Assembly: GCF_014323725.1 (NCBI RefSeq)
Contig: NZ_JABVED010000004.1
Location: 186,001-250,000 of the forward strand
Length of the DNA stretch: 64,000 nt
Source: Actinokineospora xionganensis
GTDB taxonomy: Bacteria > Actinomycetota > Actinomycetes > Mycobacteriales > Pseudonocardiaceae
Direction of reading: 5' to 3'
Below are positions 52,701 through 63,835 of this stretch, piece after piece. Position numbers and translations under genes: made by a program. How positions within the stretch are numbered: position 1 is the stretch's first letter; each line of letters opens with the position of its first letter. The notes below the pieces were generated by a model, which was not told the origin of the DNA, did not search any database, and saw only the letters and a list, made by a program, of their open reading frames with translations.

Positions 52701-54660
52701 ACAGCGTCCACGCGTCGTCGGGTCCGAACCCGAACCAGTGGTCGGTCGACGACAGCAGGCGAAGCACGTTGCCGTGCGGGATCACCACCCCCTTGGGGCG
52801 ACCCGTCGAACCCGAGGTGTAGATCACGTACGCGGGCCGCTCCGGGCGCAGTTCGACCGCGGGGGATTCGGCGGGCAGCAGCGCGAGCGCGGCCACGGTC
52901 TCGTCGTCGTCCAGGACGACCGCGTCGACGTCGACGTCCCGCCCGAGCGCGGCGACACCGTCGCGCGTTCCCACGATCAGCGCGGGCTCGGCGTCGGCGA
53001 CCATGTAGGCGAGGCGCTCCGGCGGGTAGTCCGGGTCGAGCGGCACGTACGCGGCGCCGGACTTGAGCACCGCCAGCACCGCGACCACCAGCTCCGCCGA
53101 GCGCGGCACGGCCAGGGCGACGAAGCGCTCCGGCCCGGCGCCGCGCGCCACCAGCAGGTGCGCCAGCCGGTTCGCCCGCTGGTCCAGTTCCCGGTAGGAC
53201 AGACGGGTTTCCTCGAACACCACGGCCGTGGCGTCCGGTGTCCGCGCGGCCTGCCGGTCGAACGCCTCGACGATCGAGGCGTGCGCGGGCGGCTGGGCGT
53301 CGGAGTCGTCGTTCCACAGCTCGACGACCTGGTGCACCTCGGGCGCGGTGAGCACGTCGACACGGCCGACCGTCTGGTCCAGGCCCGCGGACAGCGTCTC
53401 GAAGAGGTGGACGAGCCGGTCGGCGAGGCGGCGCACGGTGTCGGCGGCCAGCACCTCGGGCCGGTAGTCCAGGCGCAGGACGAGGCGGCCGTCCTCGATC
53501 CCGGCGATCAGGCCGAGCGGGTAGTGCGTCGCGTCGATCGCGCTGACCGACGCGACCTGGATGTCGCCCGCGGCCGGGCGCAGCGCGGCGGGGTCCATCG
53601 GGTAGTTCTCGTACACGGCGATGGTGTCGAACAGCGTGGCGTGGCCCGCGACCCGCTGCACCTCGGTGAGTCCGAGGTGCTGGTGCGCCATCAGCCGCGA
53701 CTGCTCGTCCTGCACACCGCGCAGCACGTCCGCGAAGGACTCGGCGGCGGTCAGCCGGACCCGGACCGGCAGGGTGTTGATGAACAGGCCGACCATCGAC
53801 TCGATGCCGGGGATCTCCGGGGGACGGCCGGACACGGTGGCGCCGAAGACGACGTCCTCGCGGCCGACGTGGCGGGCCAGCAGCAGCGCCCAGACACCCT
53901 GCACGACGGTGTTCATGGTCAGGCCGTTGCCGCGGGCCTGCTCGGCGATGCGCCGGGTGGCTTCGGAGTCGAGGGCGACGATGTGGTGCTCCGGCGCGAT
54001 CCCGGTGTTCTCCACCGCGTCCGGGGCGATCAGCGTGGGCTCGGCCAGCCCGTCCAGCGCGGCGGCCCAGGCGGACTCGGCGCCGGCGCGGTCCTGGCAG
54101 GCGAGCCAGGCGAGGTACTGCTTGAACGGGGTCACCGGCGGCAGACCGGACTCGTCGCCGTCGCGGGTGTAGAGCTCGAAGAACTCGGCCACCAGGATCG
54201 GCATCGACCAGCCGTCCATCAGGATGTGGTGGTTGGTCAGCACGAGCCGGTGGCGGTCCTGGCCGAGCCGGAAGAGGGTGAACCGCAGCAGCGGCGGGCG
54301 GGAGAGGTCGAACCGGGTGGCCCGGTCCGCGGCGATCAGCCGGTCCAGCTCGGCCGCTTGGGCGGCACCGTCCAGTTCGGACAGATCGACCTCCGACCAC
54401 GGCGGGTCGATCTCACGCGGGATGACCTGCACCGGCTGGTTCAGCTTCTCGTGCCGGAACGCCGCCCGCAGGTTCGGGTGCCTGCGCAGCAACGCACGGG
54501 CCGCCGCACGCAGCGCCGCGGTGTCCAGGGCGCCGTCGAGGTCGAACAGCAGCTGCACCGTGTAGACGTCGACACCCTGCTCGTCGAAGAGCGAGTGGAA
54601 CAGCAGACCTTCCTGCAGCGGCGAGAGCGGCAGCACGTCCGCGATGCCAGGCTTGGTCAT
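46720..54660 (-). CDS. NRPS, C-A-T-C-A-T-E (modules 1 and 2)
   Basis: A 2646-residue NRPS. Module 1 has C (about 10-440, HHILMDG), A (465-960) and T (GGHSLL). Its pocket, D-F-W-N-V-G-M-V-H, is a threonine code. Module 2 has C (1060-1490, HHIAADG), A (1515-2010; D-L-T-K-L-G-V-V-N, Asp/Asn-like), T (LGGDSI, the form that precedes epimerases) and E (2105-2600, [13 protein letters not shown]). The E domain would give a D-residue 2, which matches the C-domain type at the start of the next protein. The C domain of module 1 also resembles the D-accepting type or an N-acylating starter; I cannot decide. The ATG has GGAGG nine bases upstream. The acidic tail ([14 protein letters not shown]) may be a docking element. 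Confidence 0.93.
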
Positions 54661-54740
54661 CTTTCACAGCCTCCAGTCAGCTTCGTGCGGTCGATCTCGT
54701 TCTTTGGCGCAAGGGAAGGAAAGCGGGGAAGGAGCGGGGT

Positions 54741-54776
54741 GGGCCGGCTCAGGGAGGGGGAACCCTGAGCCGGCCC
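54741..54776 (-). terminator. Strong hairpin between ACP and NRPS genes
   Basis: GGGCCGGCTCAGGG (54741-54754) and CCCTGAGCCGGCCC (54763-54776) form a perfect 14-bp stem with an eight-base loop. On the minus strand it follows the ACP stop by 16 bases and is followed by a pyrimidine-rich run. It can act as a terminator or attenuator that lowers NRPS expression relative to ACP and MbtH. Confidence 0.65.
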
Positions 54777-54792
54777 GGGCAGTCGGCGCGCC

Positions 54793-55044
54793 CTACCAGC
54801 CCGCGGACTCGCCGACGACCTGGTAGACACCCCGAAGGTTGACCATGCGGCCCAGCTCGGTCTGGTCGATGACGGTGGAGAACTGCTTCTCCAGCGAGGC
54901 CAGGATCTCGATGGCGCGCAACGAGTCCGCGCCGTGGTCCTCCTTGAACAGGCTCTCCTGGGTGACCTCGTCGGCGTCGATCTCGAGGATCTCGCAGACA
55001 ATGTCCTTGATCTGGTCCATGCGCTCGTCGACGGCGGCAGTCAT
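54793..55044 (-). CDS. Free acyl carrier protein
   Basis: An 83-residue carrier protein. The phosphopantetheine serine is in EDHGADSLRAIEILASLEKQ, and the C-terminal helix has LGRMVNLRGVYQVV. The HGADSL form differs from the FAS-type ACP at 62091. The ATG at 55044 is chosen for the AGGAAA eight bases upstream. It lies between MbtH and the first large NRPS, so it may present an acyl starter to the module 1 condensation domain. No dedicated loading enzyme is adjacent. Confidence 0.88.
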   Translation of the reverse strand: MTAAVDERMDQIKDIVCEILEIDADEVTQESLFKEDHGADSLRAIEILASLEKQFSTVIDQTELGRMVNLRGVYQVVGESAGW

Positions 55045-55200
55045 CTCAAGTTTCCTTTCGGTGGAAGCGACGAGAATCGGGGCTCCAGCGGCGCCGATCC
55101 CATCTTCGAAACCAATCCTGACACCCCACACATAGACACGGAAGCCTGTTTCCTATTGCTGCAGGGATGGGGGTTGAAGCCAACCGACACGCTCGGTCGC

Positions 55201-55294
55201 GTGACGGCTCGGGGCCCTGGATTCGGGAGGCTGTGGGCACGCGACGCAGTCGTCGTGTCCGCAGGTTTCCGAATCCAGGGCCCCGAGCCGTCAC
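55201..55294. repeat. Long inverted repeat, 26-bp perfect arms
   Basis: The arm at 55201-55226 (starting GTGACGGCTCGGGGCCCTGG) is exactly complementary to 55269-55294, with a 42-base spacer. The spacer can itself pair partly (GGCACGCGACG with CGTCGTGTCC), making one long hairpin. It lies in the 298-base gap between mbtH and the ACP gene. It could be a terminator, an attenuator or a dispersed extragenic palindrome. There is no coding sequence in the gap. Confidence 0.85.
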
Positions 55295-55342
55295 TTAAAG
55301 GCGACCGAGCCGCGCGCCCGGAGGGCGCGCCATGTCACCGAC

Positions 55343-55543
55343 TCACACATTCACCAAACTGGCTGGGCGCATGTCGGTCCAGTTTTCTTCGACGTAGGCG
55401 AGGCAGGAGTCCCTGCTCGCCTCGCCGTGGACGGTGCGCCAGCCCGCGGGCACGTCGATGAACGCGGGCCACAGCGAGTGCTGGTTCTCGTCGTTCACGA
55501 GCACCAAAAACGTGCCCTCGGCATTCTCGAACGGGTTTGTCAT
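55343..55543 (-). CDS. MbtH-like protein
   Basis: A 66-residue MbtH-family protein. These bind NRPS adenylation domains and are often needed for their activity. [51 protein letters not shown] contain the family's conserved tryptophans and the S-L-W-P motif. GAGGAGG precedes the ATG. It sits directly after the C-A-T-TE NRPS gene and can serve any of the five adenylation domains in the cluster. Confidence 0.96.
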   Translation of the reverse strand: MTNPFENAEGTFLVLVNDENQHSLWPAFIDVPAGWRTVHGEASRDSCLAYVEENWTDMRPASLVNV

Positions 55544-55566
55544 ATCGAGCCTCCTCGATTCTCGAA

Positions 55567-59487
<3,921 letters not shown>

Positions 59488-59537
59488 GGCGATCCATCCT
59501 CGTGTGGTGTGCTGGTCGGTCAGGTCCAGGGCGTGCC

Positions 59538-60245
59538 CTAGCCGCACCCGCCGGCGTGACCGAAGTCGCCTGCGGAGGCCAGGGCCGGGGCGTGAGCGTG
59601 CTCGGCGACCGTGCTCGCCTTGGCGTCCGCCGCGGCTGCGCGCATCGCCGCGACGAAGCCAGGAAGCCGGTCCAGGCCCCAGAACTTGTCGAAGCCGCGG
59701 GCGAAGAACGGCACCCCGAACACGCCGTCGGCGCTGACGTCGAGCAGCGCGGCGACACCGCGCTCCTGGATCGCCGGGAACCGCTCGGCGTCGGCCAGCC
59801 CGCGCGGGTCGGTGCCGAGGTCGCTGGCGATCGAGGTGATCGTCAGCGGGTCGGAGATGTCCAGGCCGAGTTCCCAGCGGGCCCGGTACACCTGGGCGAT
59901 GTACTCCCGGCCGAGGCCGCGGTCCGCGGCGACGAGGTAGCCGAGGTGGGCGACCTCCCAGCGCGGCTCGCGGTCGACCGGCCAGGAGAACGTCAGCCCG
60001 CGCTCGGCGGCGAGCCTGCGGACGTCCTGCAGGATGTAGTGGTGCTTCTCCCGCGACATCGGGACGTATGGGAACCCGCCGCCCGCCGCCTCGAGCCGAT
60101 CGTGCAGCCGCGGCTCCGGCTCCCAGAACGGGCGCCACTCGATCCGGGCGGCGACGTCGGGGTAGGTGTCGATCAGGTCCCGGTAGGCCAGCCAGGAGTA
60201 TGGGCTGCGGAACGAGAAGTACCAGCGGGGTGGTCGCTTGGCCAT
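59538..60245 (-). CDS. DsbA-family protein, HCCA isomerase-like
   Basis: A 235-residue thioredoxin-fold protein of the DsbA/2-hydroxychromene-2-carboxylate isomerase family. The N-terminal motif is YFSFRSPYSWLAYRDL; the S-P-Y-S replaces the C-x-x-C of true DsbA, so it is unlikely to be a disulfide oxidant. VFGVPFFARG near residue 190 holds the conserved cis-proline. Similar proteins in polyketide clusters (FrnE type) act on thiol adducts or isomerise double bonds. Between the ketoreductase and the serine NRPS it may isomerise an enoyl chain; this is inference. Confidence 0.8.
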   Translation of the reverse strand: MAKRPPRWYFSFRSPYSWLAYRDLIDTYPDVAARIEWRPFWEPEPRLHDRLEAAGGGFPYVPMSREKHHYILQDVRRLAAERGLTFSWPVDREPRWEVAHLGYLVAADRGLGREYIAQVYRARWELGLDISDPLTITSIASDLGTDPRGLADAERFPAIQERGVAALLDVSADGVFGVPFFARGFDKFWGLDRLPGFVAAMRAAAADAKASTVAEHAHAPALASAGDFGHAGGCG

Positions 60246-60282
60246 GGGCTGCCGTCTCCGATCTGATGTCCTGCGAGAGTTT

Positions 60283-60441
60283 GTGTCCTGCGCCGGAATC
60301 CGGCGTCTTATCGGTGGTCCAGGTTTTCGCTGGGCGTGCGGGCGGAAGGTTCGCGTACTGGTTGTCCGTGGGCCTTTCGTCCGTGCGGTCAGCGGGAAGC
60401 TGGGCCGCCGAGAAAGATGTCGGATTTCCGGCGCAGGACAC
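60283..60441. repeat. 159-bp imperfect palindrome (MITE-like)
   Basis: The ends are near-perfect terminal inverted repeats: 60283-60302 and 60421-60441 match over 20 of 21 positions (GTGTCCTGCGCCGGAA, then TCCG with one extra A on one side). The inner parts remain partly complementary towards the centre near 60362. The right end abuts the stop codon of the ketoreductase gene. It fills nearly all of the 195-base gap. It may be a miniature transposable element or a structured regulatory region. Confidence 0.75.
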
Positions 60442-61187
60442 TAAATGGTGATGCCGCCGTCGATCTGGAAGACGGCTCCGGTGATGTAGGCGGCCCGGTC
60501 CGAGGCGAGGTAGCCGACCAGGTCCGCCACCTCGTCGGCGGTGCCGAGCCTGCCGAGCGGGATCGAGGCGATCGCGTTGTCCTTGACCTTGGCCGAGAGC
60601 ACCGAGGTCATGTCGGTGTCGATGAAGCCGGGGGCGACCACGTTGACGCGGATGCCGTAGCGCCCGACCTCCTTGGCCAGCGCGCGGGAGAACCCGATGA
60701 TCCCGGCCTTGGACGCGGAGTAGTTGGTCTGCGTCGGATTGCCGTACACGCCCGCCACCGACGAGATGTTGACGATGGTGCCGCGCCTGCGCTTCATCAT
60801 CTCGAACACCGCGGCGCGGCAGACGTTGTAGACGCCGGTGAGGTTGACGTCGATGACGTCGTTCCACTCCTCGTCGCGCATCATCAGCAGCGGGTTGTCC
60901 TTGGTGATGCCCGCCGCGGTGACCACGGTGTCCGGCGGCCCGAGTTCGCCGTTGATCTCGGCGAGCAGCCCGCGCACGGAGCCCGCGTCGGACACGTCGG
61001 CGCGCACCGCGCGGACCCGGACGCCGAGTTCACCCGCCGTCTTCTCCAGTTCCCGCGCGGCGTCCTCATTGGACCGGTAGCAGAACCCCACGTCGTAGCC
61101 GTCGGCCGCGAGCCGCAGCACGGCGGCCCGGCCGATCCCGCGCGAGCCGCCGCTCACCAGCGCCACCCGCCCAGCGTCGTCCGTCAT
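60441..61187 (-). CDS. 3-oxoacyl-ACP reductase (FabG-like)
   Basis: A 248-residue SDR of the FabG type, reducing beta-ketoacyl-ACP with NADPH. It has SGGSRGIGRAAV, a basic residue after the second strand (CYRSNED) fitting NADPH, TAAGITKDNPLLMM, catalytic NISSVAGVYG and YSASKAG, and the usual FabG ending DGGITI. GGAG lies eight bases before the ATG. It is part of the run ketosynthase, carboxyltransferase, ACP, two dehydratases, reductase, a FAS-II-like set for making a fatty or polyene chain. Confidence 0.92.
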   Translation of the reverse strand: MTDDAGRVALVSGGSRGIGRAAVLRLAADGYDVGFCYRSNEDAARELEKTAGELGVRVRAVRADVSDAGSVRGLLAEINGELGPPDTVVTAAGITKDNPLLMMRDEEWNDVIDVNLTGVYNVCRAAVFEMMKRRRGTIVNISSVAGVYGNPTQTNYSASKAGIIGFSRALAKEVGRYGIRVNVVAPGFIDTDMTSVLSAKVKDNAIASIPLGRLGTADEVADLVGYLASDRAAYITGAVFQIDGGITI

Positions 61188-61213
61188 CGGTGTCTCCTCA
61201 TGTCGCGTGTCGG

Positions 61214-61699
61214 TCAGGAATCCAGGGAAGCGGGGCGCAGCACCCCGGCGGGGCGAAACGCCATCACCATGCGGGACACGGTCATCACGGTCGCGCCGTC
61301 GACCGCGCTGTCCCCCTCGAACATCACCGTGTCCGACAGCGCGCGCTGGACGGTCACCCGGTGTTCGACCACGTCGCCGGGCAGCACCGGGCGCAGGTAC
61401 TCGACGCCGGACATGCCGCCGAAGAGCATCACCTTGCCCGCCAGGACATCCGGGTTCGGTTCGGCCCAGGTGGCGAGCAGGCCCGCGGCCTGGGCCCAGG
61501 ATTCGAGGAGCAGCACTTCCGGGTAGGCCAGCTGTTCGGCGCGCAGGTCGTCGGGCAGCCCGGCGTACCACGGCTCGTTGACGGTGACGGCCTTGCGCGC
61601 GGTCAGCCGCTCGCCGGGCACGAGTTCGGTGACGGCGTCGACGAGCAGCATCGGGTAGCGGTGCGGGAGCACCCGGCGGATGTCGGCGGCGGTGATCAC
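61214..61699 (-). CDS. FabZ-like hot-dog protein lacking the catalytic histidine
   Basis: A 161-residue FabZ/FabA-type hot-dog protein. VLPHRYPMLLVDAVTEL and LFGGMSGVEYLRPVLPGD are typical. In FabZ the central motif is H-F-P-G-x-P-x-M-P-G followed by a glutamate in E-A-x-A-Q. Here the histidine segment is replaced by LRAEQLAYPEVLLLESWAQ, keeping the Glu but not the His. It probably works as a partner of the other dehydratase subunit. The GTG overlaps that gene's stop (GTGA), supporting a heterodimer. Confidence 0.85.
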   Translation of the reverse strand: MITAADIRRVLPHRYPMLLVDAVTELVPGERLTARKAVTVNEPWYAGLPDDLRAEQLAYPEVLLLESWAQAAGLLATWAEPNPDVLAGKVMLFGGMSGVEYLRPVLPGDVVEHRVTVQRALSDTVMFEGDSAVDGATVMTVSRMVMAFRPAGVLRPASLDS

Positions 61700-62088
61700 G
61701 GCTGTCCTGCCTCGCGGTAGCGGAGCCGGACCTTCGCGGCCTCGCCGCGCGGCGAGGAGATGACCGCCAGGCACGTCCAGCCGCCGTCGGCGGGCTTCCA
61801 CTCGAGGTCGGTGGTCAGCTCGTCCCCGGGGAAGGTCGGCCCGACGAACCGGGTCGACTCGATGGCCGCCAGTTCGAGGTCGCGGTTGTCCGGGGCGGTG
61901 GCCAGGGCGCTGCGGTGCACGCATTCGACGAGCCCGATCCCGGGGAAGATCGGGAAGCCGGGGTAGTGCCCGGCGAAGATCGGGTTCGTCGCGTCGATGG
62001 CGATGGTGGTGGTGCGCGACCGCAGCGGGTCGCCGGATAGCTCGTCGACGCGGATGCCCTCGCGGACCGGGGAGCACGTGGTGGCCAT
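61696..62088 (-). CDS. Hot-dog dehydratase subunit (FabA/FabZ-like)
   Basis: A 130-residue hot-dog protein. NPIFAGHYPGFPIFPGIGLV is the dehydratase motif with the catalytic histidine, followed by ECVHRSAL. STRFVGPTFPGDELTTDLEW is the usual second strand pair. It is shorter than standalone FabZ (about 150). With the overlapping gene it may form one active heterodimer that dehydrates 3-hydroxyacyl-ACP. It begins two bases after the ACP stop. Confidence 0.85.
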   Translation of the reverse strand: MATTCSPVREGIRVDELSGDPLRSRTTTIAIDATNPIFAGHYPGFPIFPGIGLVECVHRSALATAPDNRDLELAAIESTRFVGPTFPGDELTTDLEWKPADGGWTCLAVISSPRGEAAKVRLRYREAGQP

Positions 62089-62090
62089 GC

Positions 62091-62351
62091 TCAGGCCGCC
62101 GTCAGCTTGTCGTGCATGAGCTGGTAGGCGCGGGACAGGCAGCTGACCTGCTTGAGCTCCGACTCGCGCAGCCGGACACCGTACTTCTTCTCCAGCACCA
62201 CGACGACCTCCAGGGCCATCAGCGAGTCGACCTCGAGGTCGTCGACGAACGACGCGTCGTCGGTCACGTCGTTGACGTCGACGTCGAGCACGGCGGCGAC
62301 GGTGCGTCGCAGGTCTTCCTTGTCCAGCAGCGGTTCGGCGATCCTGGTCAT
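62091..62351 (-). CDS. FAS-type acyl carrier protein
   Basis: An 86-residue ACP. The phosphopantetheine serine is in DDLEVDSLMALEVVVVLEKK, and the acidic helix is typical of type II fatty acid synthases. It probably carries the growing chain for the adjacent ketosynthase, reductase and dehydratases. It starts at 62351, 41 bases after the carboxyltransferase stop, with GGAGAG upstream. The short gap has an ACTGT/ACAGT inverted repeat of unclear meaning. Confidence 0.92.
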   Translation of the reverse strand: MTRIAEPLLDKEDLRRTVAAVLDVDVNDVTDDASFVDDLEVDSLMALEVVVVLEKKYGVRLRESELKQVSCLSRAYQLMHDKLTAA

Positions 62352-62392
62352 CGATCTCTCCTGTCTAGAAAGGACTGTCTACTGTGACTTCT

Positions 62393-63835
62393 CTACAGTG
62401 GAATGTTCCCGTGGTGGCCGCGGCCCGCTGGGGCCGCCGCCAGAGCTTCGGCGAGCCTGCGCCGGGTCTGGGCCGGGTCGATCACCTCGTCCACCACGCC
62501 GATCGCGATGGCCCGCTCGACCCCGCCCGCGACGCGCTCGTGTTCGGCGACCAGGCCCGCGAGCAGCGCGTCGCGCTCGTGCTCCGCCGCCGCCGCGAGC
62601 TTCTTGCGGTGCAGGATGCCGACGGCGGCCTTCGCGCCCATGACGGCGACTTCGGCCCCGGGCCAGGCGAACACCGTGGTCGCGCCCAGCGAGCGGCCGT
62701 TCATCGCGATGTACGCGCCGCCGTAGGACTTGCGCAGCACCAGCGTCACCCGCGGCACGACGGCCTCCGCGAAGGCGTGGAGCAGCTTCGCGCCGCGGCG
62801 CACCACCCCGCCCCACTCCTGGCTGACGCCGGGCAGGTAGCCGGGGACGTCGACCAGGACCAGCAGCGGCACGCCGAAGCCGTCGCACATGCGCACGAAG
62901 CGGGCCGCCTTCTCCGCCGAGAGCGAGTCCAGGCAGCCGCCCTTGCGCAGCGGGTTGTTGGCGATCACGCCGACCGAGCGGCCGCCGAGACGACCGAGGC
63001 CGACGACGATGTTCGGCGCCCACTTCGCCTGCAGCTCCTCGAACACGGGCACGCCGTGGGAGTCGACATCGAGCACCCCGCGCAGAATCGGCTTCACGTC
63101 GTAGGCCCGCTGGGGCCGCTCGGGCAGCAGGGCGGACAGGTCACGCGAGTCCTGCACGCTGCTCAGGTCGAACAGTCCCGGGCGGGCGAGCAGCCCGGTG
63201 ATCCGACGGGCGCGGTCGTAGGCGTCCGACTCGTCGTCGGCGAGCACGTGGACCACGCCGGAGCGGCGGCCGTGCGCGTCGGCGCCACCGAGCCCCTCCT
63301 GGTCGATCCGCTCGCCGGTGACGCTGCGGACCACGTCCGGCCCGGTGACGAACACCCGCCCGGCCGAGGACATGATCACCACATCGGTGAGCGCCGGGCC
63401 GTACGCCGCGCCACCGGCGGCCGGGCCGAGCACCACCGACAGCTGGGGCACCTTCCCCGAGGCCCGGATCATCGCCGCGAACACCTGGCCCACGGCGTGC
63501 AGCGCGGACACGCCCTCGGCCAGTCGGGCACCGCCCGAGTGCCACACGCCCAGGACCGGGCAGCGCTCGCGGACCGCGAGGTCGATCGCCGCCACGATGT
63601 GCGCACAGCCCTCGACACCCATCGCCCCACCCATCCGGGTGGCGTCGGTGCAGTAGGCGACCACCTTCGCGCCATCGATCCGGCCGACGGCGGCGTGCAC
63701 CCCGCTCGCGTCCGCGGGGTTCAGCGGCCGCAGCGAACCTGGGTCGAGCAAGCGGGCAAGCCGGACCTCGGGATCGCGCGGATCCACATGGAGGTCGGGA
63801 AGTTCCGCTTCCCAGCGGGGAACGACGGCGGTCAT
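62393..63835 (-). CDS. Acyl-CoA carboxylase carboxyltransferase (AccD/PccB type)
   Basis: A 480-residue carboxyltransferase beta subunit. The two crotonase-like halves are seen: GVWHSGGARLAEGVSAL, GPAAGGAAYGPALTDVVIM and MSSAGRVFVTGPDVV in the first, GVIANNPLRKGGCLDSLSAE, LVDVPGYLPGVSQEWGGVVR and RKSYGGAYIAMNGRS in the second. It would carboxylate acetyl- or propionyl-CoA to the extender unit together with a biotin-carrying subunit encoded elsewhere. The ATG overlaps the ketosynthase stop (ATGA). The KS-AccD adjacency recalls actinobacterial FAS-II operons. Confidence 0.92.
   Translation of the reverse strand: MTAVVPRWEAELPDLHVDPRDPEVRLARLLDPGSLRPLNPADASGVHAAVGRIDGAKVVAYCTDATRMGGAMGVEGCAHIVAAIDLAVRERCPVLGVWHSGGARLAEGVSALHAVGQVFAAMIRASGKVPQLSVVLGPAAGGAAYGPALTDVVIMSSAGRVFVTGPDVVRSVTGERIDQEGLGGADAHGRRSGVVHVLADDESDAYDRARRITGLLARPGLFDLSSVQDSRDLSALLPERPQRAYDVKPILRGVLDVDSHGVPVFEELQAKWAPNIVVGLGRLGGRSVGVIANNPLRKGGCLDSLSAEKAARFVRMCDGFGVPLLVLVDVPGYLPGVSQEWGGVVRRGAKLLHAFAEAVVPRVTLVLRKSYGGAYIAMNGRSLGATTVFAWPGAEVAVMGAKAAVGILHRKKLAAAAEHERDALLAGLVAEHERVAGGVERAIAIGVVDEVIDPAQTRRRLAEALAAAPAGRGHHGNIPL

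Noticed and set aside
50920-54768. Plus-strand open frame of 1282 codons
   Set aside because: Antisense artefact of the NRPS gene on the other strand; the same compositional pattern.
62352-62392. ACTGT/ACAGT repeat and a TCTAGA in the gap before the FAS-type ACP
   Set aside because: Too short and within an operon; does not match the GTTCTAGAAC sites at 4.5 kb.
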